Shown: in pieces, positions 13,732 through 22,753 of the stretch | How the letters are laid out: each line of letters starts with the position of its first letter | Position numbering within the stretch: position 1 is the first letter of the stretch | DNA from: Mya arenaria | Taxonomy: Eukaryota; Mollusca; Bivalvia; Myida; Myidae | Direction: 5' to 3' | Assembly: GCF_026914265.1 (NCBI RefSeq) | Contig: NC_069136.1 | Location: 54,216,658 to 54,280,657, forward strand | DNA: 64,000 bases | Position numbers and translations under genes: made by a program | The notes under the pieces: model-generated | Database searches by the model: none | Told to the model about the DNA's origin: nothing | The model's input: the letters and a program-made list of their open reading frames with translations, nothing else

Positions 13732-13737
13732 AATAAA
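13732..13737 (+). terminator. Polyadenylation signal of the stanniocalcin-like gene
   Basis: AATAAA 239 bp after the TAG stop, followed by T-rich sequence. Confidence 0.55.
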
Positions 13738-13744
13738 CATCACA

Positions 13745-14283
13745 ATCAATGAGTTGCCTTTTTGTTTACTTGATCTACTATTGCCTAGAGAGGCGTATCA
13801 GGGAACTTTTTCTAATGAACGCCCGGGTGGTCGGGTTTGTCCACCATGTCTGTAAACTTTGCGCATTCTCGTTGAAATACTGCCTTGCCTTCGAAAAAGA
13901 ATAATTATCCCGGTTGTATCCTTATTTCCTATCAGGGCGTCCTTATATCGTTCTAAGTGTTGCAATTTCCTGAGGCTCTTACCTAAGACATTTTCCAGAG
14001 TGCGCACTTGAAATGGTGAAATCTGCTGAATTATAGCGATCGAGATTTAGTTTATAGTCCCACATCTAATCCCATATACGTACTTCATAGGACTGTGAAA
14101 ACCTTTTCCTGTTTATATCTTAAATAAACGACGTATGGTAAACTGTAAAACTTAAGTGACCACACACATTGGCATAGAATCGACCTGCTTAACCTACCCT
14201 TTTCAATCTATTAGTAGTAAATTAAATATTTTAAGTGCGAGGTTAAGTACTTACCAAGTAGTTTAACTGACTGTTCCAAAGCG
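13745..14283. other. Intergenic, no gene seen
   Basis: No exon or repeat that I can support lies between the polyadenylation signal and the minisatellite. Confidence 0.4.
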
Positions 14284-15875
14284 GTGTTGTTTGTGTGTGG
14301 TGTGCCTGTGTTGTTTGTACGTGGAATGCCTGTGTTGTTTGTATGTGGTATGCCCGTGTTGTTTGTATGTGGTATGCCCGTGTTGTTTATATGTGGTATG
14401 TCCGTGTTGTTTGTATGTGGTATGTCTGTGTTGTTTGTATGTGTTATGCCTGTGATGTTTGTATGTGGTATGTCCGTGTTGTTTGTATGTGGTATGTCCG
14501 TGTTGTTTGTATGTGGTATGCCTGTGTTGTTTGTATGTGGTATGCCTGTGTTGTTTGTATGTGGTATGTCCGTGTTGTTTGTATGTGGTATGCCTGTGTT
14601 GTTTGTATGTGGTATGTCCGTGTTGTTTGTATGTGGTATGTCTGTGTTATTTGTATGTTTTATGTCTGTGATGTTTGTATTTGGTATGTCCGCATTGTTT
14701 GGAACGTCCGTGTTGTTTGTATGTGGTATGTCCGTGTTGTTTGTATGTGGTATGTCCGTGTTGTTTATATGTGGTATGCCTGTGTTGTTTTTTTAGGTGG
14801 TATGTCCGTGTTGTTTGTATTTGGTATGCCTGTGTTGTTTGTATGCGGTTTGCCTTTGTTGTTTGTATGTGGTATGTCCGTGTTGTTTGTATGTGGTATG
14901 TCCGTGTTGTTTATATGTGGTATGCCTGTGTGTTTTTTTTAGGTGGTATGTCCGTGTTGTTTGTATTTGGTATGCCTGTGTTGTTTGTATGCGGTTTGCC
15001 TTTGTTGTTTGTATGTGGTATGTCCGTGTTGTTTGTATGTGGTGTGCCTTTGTTGCTTGTATGTGGTATGTCTGTGTTGTTTGTATGTGGTATGCCTGTG
15101 TTGTTTGTATGTGGTATGTCCGTGTTGTTTATATGTGGTATGCCTGTGTTGTTTGTATGTGGTATGCCTGTGTTGTTTGTATGTGGTATGTCCGTGTTGT
15201 TTGTATGTGGTATGCCTGTGTTGTTTGTATGTGGTATGTCCGTGTTGTTTGTATGTGGTATGTCTGTGTTATTTGTATGTTTTATGTCTGTGATGTTTGT
15301 ATTTGGTATGTCCGCATTGTTTGGAACGTCCGTGTTGTTTGTATGTGGTATGTCCGTGTTGTTTGTATGTGGTATGTCCGTGTTGTTTATATGTGGTATG
15401 CCTGTGTTGTTTTTTTAGGTGGTATGTCCGTGTTGTTTGTATTTGGTATGCCTGTGTTGTTTGTATGCGGTTTGCCTTTGTTGTTTGTATGTGGTATGTC
15501 CGTGTTGTTTGTATGTGGTGTGCCTTTGTTGCTTGTATGTGGTATGTCTGTGTTGTTTGTATGTGGTATGCCTGTGTTGTTTGTATGTGGTATGCCTGTG
15601 TTGTTTGTATGTGGTATGTCCGTGTTGTTTATATGTGGTATACCTGTGTTGTTTGTAGGTGGTATGTCCGTGTTGTTTGTATGTGGTATGTCCGTGTTGT
15701 TTGTATGTGGTATGCCTGTGTTGTTTGTATGTGGTATGCCTGTGTTGTTTGTATGTGATATACCTGTGTGGGTTTGTATGGGTATGCCTGTGTTGTTTGT
15801 ATGTGGTATGCATTTGTTGTTTGTATGTGGTATGCCTGTGTTGTTTGTATGTGGTATGTCCGTGTTGTTTTGTAC
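14284..15875. repeat. 24-bp minisatellite, about 1.6 kb, with higher-order duplication
   Basis: About 65 head-to-tail copies of a 24-bp unit, TTGTTTGTATGTGGTATG followed by TCCGTG or CCTGTG. Variants alternate in blocks. A diagnostic interruption (TTTTTTAGGTGG) occurs near 14791, 14937 and 15411, and TCCGCATTGTTTGGAACG occurs at about 14688 and 15310. The first and last copies of these marks lie 622 bp apart, so a block of roughly that size was itself duplicated. Because the unit is a multiple of three and lacks stops, all three plus frames stay open for long stretches (up to 371 codons) with CLYVVCPC-, VVCMWYVR- and LFVCGMPV-type periodic translations. I treat these as artefacts. Confidence 0.95.
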
Positions 15876-16045
15876 CTTGGCTTTCTATATTGTGATCTTC
15901 GTCGGGCGTTGACCCTGTGCCTTCAAGGATGTTCATCCTAAGTTGTCTGGTTTTCGGTCTTGTCATTGCAGTTGCCGTTATTTTATTGATATTCTTCCTG
16001 TGCGTAAACTTTCGATATAAAACATATCTTTGTGCACGCGTCTCC
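15876..16045 (+). mobile_element. Dispersed repeat remnant (GGGCGTTGACCCTGTGCC family), unit A
   Basis: The stretch TTGGCTTTCTATATTGTGAT, then GGGCGTTGACCCTGTGCC, GTTCATCC, GTCTGG and a CTTGTCATT block resembles the family seen whole at 38460-38730 and 54660-54860 (GGCGTTTACGCTGTGCCA there). It directly abuts the 24-bp minisatellite, whose unit resembles the TGTGTTGTTTGTGG segment inside full copies. Confidence 0.5.
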
Positions 16046-16310
16046 CAGGCGTGATAAGATAGAGAAACTAGATCATTAAATGGTTTGAATACTTCTTGAC
16101 TCCGATTCCTAAACGTGATTGAAAAGTAATGAGTACTTCTGGAGTGCGATTCAAAACCGTGAATAGATATGAATGAGACAGCTTCAAACGTTTTAGTATA
16201 CCTTGAGAGCAATTATCGGGCGTGGTTAGGTACAGATAAGATAGATATAAATATTGGAAGGACTCTTTGATTGCGATTCCCAGGCATGATTACATAGCGA
16301 TATTGAATCA
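16030..16310. repeat. Degenerate ~64-bp repeat upstream of TRIM-like gene A
   Basis: The motif GCGATTCCCAGGCGTGATTA recurs in degraded form at about 16034, 16099, 16146, 16205 and 16268, spaced mostly 63-65 bp. The same arrangement is kept upstream of the intact gene in unit B (about 22198-22480). It ends about 370 bp before the start codon. It could be satellite debris or part of an upstream regulatory region; the sequence alone cannot tell. Confidence 0.55.
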
Positions 16311-16677
16311 TTAAATGCACATATGGGCAACATTTAGCATAGTCTGTCACAGTTATAATTATTTACATTTTAATTCAAATATCTGCAACCCATTACACAC
16401 ATAGTTTAATTGGTCAAACCGACCGATTTACACGCCATCTAGGTTACGCTAGATTTAACAACCGACCTTTATAAACACTGTACATGTACATTGTACATGA
16501 AACGTTACTGCACAGTGAACATACCTAAATCGAAAGTAGACGGACTTCGATCATCTATATTTTATCTGTAGGTGAATATTTCTAAATCGAAAGAAGGTTG
16601 ATTTTTGAAAGATTTTATTTATGTCGGATAAAGAACTTTCTTTTACACAAAGTGGGTGTGCACTTAACTAGAAAATT

Positions 16678-18444
16678 ATGGCTACCGGGAGATTTCCTGA
16701 AACTCTTCCAGAATGTGGTAGTGACGCCGTCGGTGAAAGAATCGGGATCAAGTGTGAACCCTGCCGTCGTCGGAACAGGTCGGATGTGGCATCATTATTC
16801 TGTAATACATGCAAGGAATATCTATGCGATGATTGCTGTGATGGACACAAGATATACCTGACAAACGTAGATGAACATCAAATCGTGGCTGCCCAAGACG
16901 CCTGCATCACACCGAAAGTCAATATGAAGGGAATGGATCAGTGTTTAAAACATAAACGAGCATTCATGTTTCACTGTTAAGACCACGAAGATTTGTGCTG
17001 TGAAATATGTGCCTTTTCCTGTCATCGTAGATGTGACAATGTCCAGGAAATAGCGATGGTCGCTAAAAACGTGAAAGAGGATGAAAGGGATAAGATACGT
17101 GCATCTACTATAACTGCCTCAGAAGTTATAATGAAATGTAAAGAGGATCAATTGAAGAACGTTTCGCGAGTGGAAGAAATCATAAAAGAAATTGATATAT
17201 ACAAGGAAGACTTATTAATGAAAATTGAGGAAGCAAAGGCGCAAATTGTCAGCGAAATGACTAACCATAACAAACAGGAAGAGGAAAGTCTTAATATGAG
17301 GAGAAATGCGGCTGAAAACCTGAAGAAAGAACTCGACACGCACTTGGCAATGTCGGATAGCGTTCGCAAGAATGGAACGGAAACGGATATATTCATTTTA
17401 AACCACATTCTCAAAAGGAACCAAGACAAGGCATCGCAAACATTGGACTCTTTGTTGAAGAATGATTACACCGTCAAAGTAGAACTAAAAATCAACGCAA
17501 ACATTTTAGAAATTAAAACTACTGATGTCGCATTATTTTCATTAAATGAAACACAAAAGCTAAACTCACAATCATTCAATGTAGTCGAGGAAATCAAGAC
17601 AACAAAAGGCTCTACAAACGCTAAGGAGGTCCAACAACGGCCGGTGCGTCTGGAGCTGTTGAAAACCTTTGACCTCGTGAAGACAGGGGACGACAAGTTT
17701 CCGCCGTTTGTTCCTGGCCTGGACTTCCTGCCTAACGGAAGGATCGTCGCCGTGGATAAGTTGAACTTGAAATGTTTTATCTTGAGTGACGCACTGAAGA
17801 GGTTCGACACATTTTATAAATTTAACACACATCCAAGGGACGTATATTCTTACTCTGATAACAATATTGCAGTAATCGCAGATCACCAAACTATCTGCCT
17901 GCTGACAATAGACAGGCACAACACGATAACGCTGATGAAGACGCTGATTACGTCCACCTTATGTGGCTCCATCTGTCACCTGAACGACCGCACGTTCGTA
18001 GTGAGCACTTATTACAACTCACGGCATGCCAGGATGATCGACGTGGACGGCAAAGAGAGCGACTTCGACAACGTCAAGTTTCCTGGGAAGTCGTATGGGA
18101 TTGATGAAAGTAAGTGTACCTTCATAACATCTCGGGATACTCTTGTTCTTACGGACAGGCATGCTGACACTGTTTACATATACAACAACGTGATCGCCAA
18201 GAGCATTGAGTTGATCGATGTCCGTATACGGGAACCGAGAGGCGCATGCGTTGGTCTCGATGGCTCCGTGTTTGTCTGTAGTGAGGACACAAACTCCGTC
18301 ATCCAGATATCTCCCGATGGGAACATATTAGCGTCATGTGACGTCGACATGACCTCTCCGTTGACCGTGACTGTTTCCAGGGACGGCTCAAGAATGGCCG
18401 TGAGTGGATTGATAAATATGAAACTGTTTAAAATAATACAATAA
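16678..18444 (+). pseudogene. TRIM-like B-box/NHL-like gene, copy A, one nonsense codon
   Basis: The frame from ATG 16678 to TAA 18442 spans 588 sense-length codons and aligns along its whole length with the intact copy at 22754, but codon 101 is TAA (16978-16980) where copy B has GAA. No frameshift is visible elsewhere. The order is two B-box zinc-binding modules (C26/C29, C42/C45; second box cut by the stop), a coiled coil (about 140-260) and an NHL-like repeat region (about 325 to the end). The stop falls inside B-box 2, so a product would be only B-box 1. Translation restarting at the Met at 16993 would give coiled coil plus NHL-like region (483 residues) with half a B-box. A recent pseudogene, a polymorphic null allele or an assembly error are all possible. 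Confidence 0.85.
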
Positions 18445-18470
18445 TAAGAAATAGAATTGTTAAGCTCAGT

Positions 18471-18480
18471 AATAAATAAA
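18471..18480 (+). terminator. Polyadenylation signal, TRIM-like copy A
   Basis: Overlapping AATAAATAAA 27 bp after the stop codon; the matching position in copy B keeps AATAAA. Confidence 0.6.
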
Positions 18481-18724
18481 CGCGTATTGTATAATGTTAT
18501 GTACAAGTAATATTACTTTTTGTTCGAACATTACCTTGGAGTATTTTGTAAATAAGATTCTTGTAGTTATACAATGTATTTTTTAAAATTAAATCAAACT
18601 TTATTTTTTCATTGTTATGTATATACAATTATTGCCAAAAGACGTTAAGCTATATGTTTTACTCGTGCACGAATCCCGTATGTGTGTGCCTTTAACCTTC
18701 AGATAAAGAAATGATACATAATGA

Positions 18725-19360
18725 GCTCCGGTGTATGTGCCTTTAATCTTGCGATTTCAAAGGTATCGAAGGGAATACCACATCATGAGTCCGTGTGAAT
18801 GTGCTTTAACCTTCAGATATCAAAGGTATCGAAGGGAATACCACATCATAAGTCCGTGTGAATGTGTCTTTAACCTTCAGATATCAATGGTATTGAAGGG
18901 AATACCACATCATGAGTCCGTGTGTATGTGTCTTTGACCTTCAGATATCAAAGGTATTGAAGGGAATACAACATCATGAGTCCGTGTGTATGTGTCTTTA
19001 ACCTTCAGATATCAATGGTATTGAAAGGAATTCAACATCATGAGTCCGTGTTATGTGTCTTTAACCTTCAGATATCAAAGGTATTGAAGGGATACCACAT
19101 CATGAGTCCGTGTGTATGTGTCTTTAACCTTCAGATATCAATGGTATTGAAGGGAATACAACATCATGAGTCCGTGTGTATGTGTCTTTAACCTTCAGAT
19201 ATCAAAGGTATTGAAGGGAATACCACATCATGAGTCCGTGTGTATGTGTCTTTAACCTTCAGATATCAAAGGTATTGAAGGATATACCACATCATGAGTC
19301 CGTGTGTATGTGTCTTTAACCTTCAGATATCAATGGTATTGAGGGATATACCACATCATC
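18725..19360. repeat. 64-bp minisatellite, about 10 copies
   Basis: The word CATCATGAGTCCGTGTG recurs at 64-bp steps (for example 18844, 18908, 18972, 19036). The unit continues TGTCTTTAACCTTCAGATAT, CAAAGGTATTGAAGGGAATA and CCA. Copies differ by single bases (CAAAGG/CAATGG, ACCACA/ACAACA). It is present only in unit A, so it arose or expanded after the segmental duplication, or was lost from B. Confidence 0.92.
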
Positions 19361-19442
19361 TTGGAGTCATATGACGTTGACATAAAGTGCCCCCGCGTTG
19401 TGACCGTCACCAGGGACGGGTCCAGAAAACCGTGACTGACAT
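19361..19442 (+). pseudogene. TRIM-like 3'-end fragment
   Basis: TTGGAGTCATATGACGTTGA and what follows (to ACCAGGGACGGGTCCAGAAA, ACCGTGAC) match the last NHL-like blade of the TRIM-like genes, the LASCxVDM..VTVSRDGSRMAV segment at 24404-24480, with loss of bases that breaks the frame. It lies directly after the 64-bp array. This is a third relic of the family within unit A. Confidence 0.7.
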
Positions 19443-19652
19443 AGTAATACACAGAACATGTTATTGTCAAGATTAGTAATACTAACGCGTACGATAATTA
19501 AAATTCCTTATTAGGACATTATGAATAGTTTGTTTTCAGTTTGCTGTAGCAATTAATTGTTGTACCTGAAACAGTGCACTTATTTATATTGTATGGTTAC
19601 GTATGTAAAATAAATACAACTCACATTATAAGTATAGAAAATGTTCTTGAAG

Positions 19653-19735
19653 ATGATGATGCTGCTGGTGCTGCTGGTGCTGCTGCTGCTGCTGATGATG
19701 ATGATGAGGAAGATGATGATGATGATAATGATGTT
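19653..19735. repeat. GAT/GCT trinucleotide microsatellite
   Basis: An impure run of GATGATGAT, GCTGCTG and GATGAGGAAGATGATG words. The equivalent place in unit B is a purer GAT array at 25010-25078. Confidence 0.9.
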
Positions 19736-20139
19736 GATAGTTGAAAACAAAGAAGATAAATCAAACAGAGTCATGATATACATGTAAGACCTATAAAACA
19801 ATCCCGAGACACTTATAAAAAGTTTAATAAAATAAATAAATTTGAATTTAAAAATGAGCTTCGTCTTTTTTTGTCATATTTGTCAAATAAGTACTGAAAT
19901 TGATATTACGGGGATTTAAATTCACATAAATGTACATTGGATACCTTAAGAAATATATTACAAAAGAATGCACCGTATATTGACAAAGATTATATGGACT
20001 TTTTATACTTTTAACATTAAATTGTAAAACATTCACAATGATCTGACAATCAAGATAAAAATCAACAATACAAAATCACTTAAGAATTATCTCACAAACT
20101 ACTTGCATTAAGTATCAATCAAACAAAGTGAATGGGTGA

Positions 20140-20300
20140 AAGATAAAGATAATTTGTGATATGCTTTCTGGTGGTTTATAGAGATTTATCAGTGAAAAAA
20201 CTGATATTATTCCACTGAAAATAACAATTTGCACTGTTTGAAATTTTTGCCCGCTCTCAATTTCAAATAAAACGTCAGTTCTCACAGAACTTGGACACAA
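20140..20300. repeat. Dispersed repeat, second copy (see 2905)
   Basis: GGTGGTTTATAGAGATTTAT, ATCAGTGAAAA, CACTGAAAATAACAA, CACTGTTTGAAATTTTT and GTTCTCACAGA in order, matching the intron copy at 2905 and the unit B copy at 25525. Confidence 0.7.
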
Positions 20301-20394
20301 TATTAAGAAAGTAGATAAAAATGTTACAGTCAAGGTCATCATCGATATTTGCTTTCATAAAATAACACATGGTACAAATTTCATTGCTGTAGCT

Positions 20395-21080
20395 TCAAAA
20401 ATAAGAAAGTTGGTATAGGTGGCTGGGCGAGCTTTGATCCCAGGGTAATGATTTGAATATTCCTAATAAAGGGTCATTATATGATGCTACATAACAAATA
20501 TCAACGGTTTTGGCCATGTAGTTTAAAAAAGTATTAAAAAATAATCTTAGATATAAGTCTATAGGAAACTTGTGAACCCCAGGGTGTGGCCAGATTTGTC
20601 CACTGGGTATACTTTTAAAAGAAAACTTGGTGGTGGACCGCTGTATGATGCTACATACAAATTTCAAAATATCAAGAGCCTGGACCTAGCGGTTTCAGAC
20701 AAAAATAAGTCTATAGAATACTTGTGACCCCGGGGTGCTGCCAGTTTTGACCTCAGGGGCACGATTAGAAGACCACTATATGATGATACAAACAAAATGT
20801 CAAGGGTCTAGGCCTAGCAGTTTTAGACAGGATGAATTTCAAAACAATTCCTTTATAATTCCCTATATAGGTTTGCTAGAAACTTGTGACCCCCAGGACA
20901 GGGACAGGTTTAGACAAAGCGGGAATAATTTGAACAACTAAGTAGAGAACCACAAGGCAATGTAACACACCGAAATAAATAGGCCTCGTGGTTTTGGGCA
21001 ATTTTTTGTCGTTTGAAGCAATTGATGACGGTAAACTGACGGGCGGACGGACGACGGATGGTTAGCGCTAGGAAAAGCTC
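20395..21080. repeat. Tandem CCCCAGGG-type dispersed repeat array, unit A
   Basis: Roughly 150-bp units, each with CTTGTGACCCC.GGG, CCAGTTTTGACC, GGGGCA, AGACCACT.TATGATG, TCAAGGGTCTAGGCCTAGC and TTTTAGACA, repeated about four times. The array ends with GGTTTTGGGCA, ATTTTTTGTCGTTTGAAG and a run of GGACGGACGACGG, after which TRIM-like sequence starts abruptly. Similar arrays are widespread in bivalve introns. No coding content. Confidence 0.75.
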
Positions 21081-21082
21081 AG

Positions 21083-21965
21083 ACGGTGAGCACGCATTGG
21101 ACAGTATCGAATAGTGTTTGCAAGAATGAAACAGTTGTGGAAATATTCATCCTAAACCATATGCTCAAAAGGACGCAAGACAAGGCATCACAAAAACTGA
21201 ACATTTTATTGGAGAATGATGACGCCGTCGATAAGGGACTAATTCGTAACGAAAATATTGCTAAAAACTCACACTACCCATGTCGCATTCTTTTAAAAGG
21301 ACAAAGGAACCCAAAACACCATCATTAAATGAAGACGGAAGTAACACCACCGATATTTAAATTGAATGGATCCCAAAACACAACCATTAAATGAAGACGG
21401 TTTAGTCAAGACAAAAACACCTCTACAAACGTGAACTAAGTCCAACATTGGCCGGTGAGTGTATAGCTGTATGAGACCGTGGAGTTCGTAAAGACAGGGA
21501 ACAACAAGGAACAGCCGTTTGTTACAGCACTGGACAACCTGTATAACGGCGGGTCGTTGGTGTTGAACGCTGTCAATGCTGAATGTTTCATTTTGAGTGA
21601 CACATATATTTAAATTAAGACACACCTTATTCACGTATCTGCTTACTCTGCTAACAATCTTGAGTAACTCTCAGTTTCGGAGATGTCCATACCATTTTCC
21701 TGCTGACAGTGTGCAGTGACAACACGAATACACCTACAACGATGCCTACTTTGACTCCATCTGAACATTGAACGACCGCACGTTCCTGATGGACATCTGG
21801 GGACATGGCCTGCCCTAAGACTGGCGTTGACGGCAAAGATAGTGAATTTCACAACGCGAAATTGCACTTACATGATTGGTTTATGTTGTGCACCTATATA
21901 CACTTTTCCAGGGACGGCTCCTGTTTCTAGAGAGGGTTCTAAAAGACGGTAACCTCAACAATTGC
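21083..21965 (+). pseudogene. Decayed 5'-truncated TRIM-like copy, unit A
   Basis: Homology to the intact gene starts near residue 219: THWTVSNSVCKNETVVEIF, LNHMLKRTQDKASQKLN, then LLENDDAV. It continues through broken pieces of the linker and the NHL-like region (for example TGxxLxxLYNGG near 21520, a DRTF-like piece near 21775, VSREGSK-like near 21925), with many stops and frameshifts. B-boxes are absent: the 5' part is replaced by the dispersed-repeat array. The unit B copy begins at nearly the same residue, so truncation came before the block duplicated. Confidence 0.75.
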
Positions 21966-21989
21966 TGATAAATATTTTCTGATTATTGT

Positions 21990-22195
21990 GTGGTAAGTCA
22001 GTTGTTTTGTATGTTGTAACCCTGTGTTGCTTTGTATTTTGGCTTTTTATATTATGAATTCCGTTGGGCGTTGACCTTGTGCCTCTTGGCATGTTCATCG
22101 CAATTTGTCTGGCTACCGGGCTTGTCATTTGTAGTTGTCATCGTCTTAATGATATTTTCTTTGGGCGTAAACTTACCATATAAAAACATACTTAT
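21990..22195 (+). mobile_element. Dispersed repeat remnant, unit B equivalent of 15876
   Basis: Same blocks as at 15876 (TTGGCTTTTTATATTATGAA, GGGCGTTGACCTTGTGCC, GGCATGTTCATCGCAA). Just upstream are only one or two units resembling the 24-bp minisatellite (GTTGTTTTGTATGTTGTAAC, CTGTGTTGCTTTGTATTTTG), compared with about 65 in front of unit A. Confidence 0.5.
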
Positions 22196-22480
22196 AATGC
22201 ACGCATCTCCTAGGCGTGACGGGAGTGTGATAATATATCATTAAATGGTTTGATACTTCTTGAGTCCGATTCCTATTCGTGATTGACTAGTACTGAGATC
22301 TTTATTTTTTTGAGTACTTATTGAGTGCGATTTCCAGCCGTGAATAGATATGAATGAGGCAGCTTCAAACGTTTTAGTGCTCCTTGAGCGCGATTATAGC
22401 TCGTGATCAGATACAGATGAGATTGATATAAATATTTAAAGGACTCTTTGATTGCGATTACCAGGCGTGATTACGGAGTA
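22195..22480. repeat. Degenerate ~64-bp repeat upstream of TRIM-like gene B
   Basis: GCATCTCCTAGGCGTGACGG, CGATTCCTATTCGTGATTGA, GCGATTTCCAGCCGTGAATA, GCGATTATAGCTCGTGATCA and GCGATTACCAGGCGTGATTA follow one another as in unit A. Its retention in front of both genes is the only hint that it might matter for expression. Confidence 0.5.
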
Positions 22481-22753
22481 GTATTGAATCATTAAATGCA
22501 CATATGGGCAACATTAAGCATATTCTGTCGCAGTTATAATTATTTACATTTTAATTCAAATATATGCAACCCATTACATACAATTTAATTGGTAAAGCCA
22601 ACCCAGTTACATGCCAGAAATTTCGTTTAATTTATCTTATCATCTTTCTAAGTAGGTTACGCTATCTAATAATCGACCTTTAAAATACTGTACGAGAACA
22701 TGAAACGTCATACTTTCCGTTACACAAAGGGGGTGTTACTTAGCTAGAATACT

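Larger units (their letters stand above)
15870..21985. repeat. Segmental duplication, unit A
   Basis: Unit A aligns end to end with unit B (22000-27480). Shared landmarks in the same order: a TTGGCTTT..GGGCGTTGACC block (15890/22035), a degenerate promoter repeat (16030/22195), the full-length TRIM-like gene (16678/22754), a GAT-rich microsatellite (19655/25013), an AAAAATGAGCT..TCAAATAAGT block (19850/25222), arrays of CCCCAGGG repeats (20400/25810), and a decayed TRIM copy (21085/26525). Only A carries the 64-bp minisatellite. Both units end near the end of their decayed copy. Confidence 0.85.

Noticed and set aside
14797..15912. 371-codon open frame with Cys/Val/Tyr-rich periodic peptide
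   Set aside because: It is one phase of the 24-bp minisatellite; the other two phases are open as well, and there is no start context or signal of selection.
15415..16212. 265-codon minus-strand frame with HTTYKQHR repeats
   Set aside because: Antisense reading of the same minisatellite plus flank.
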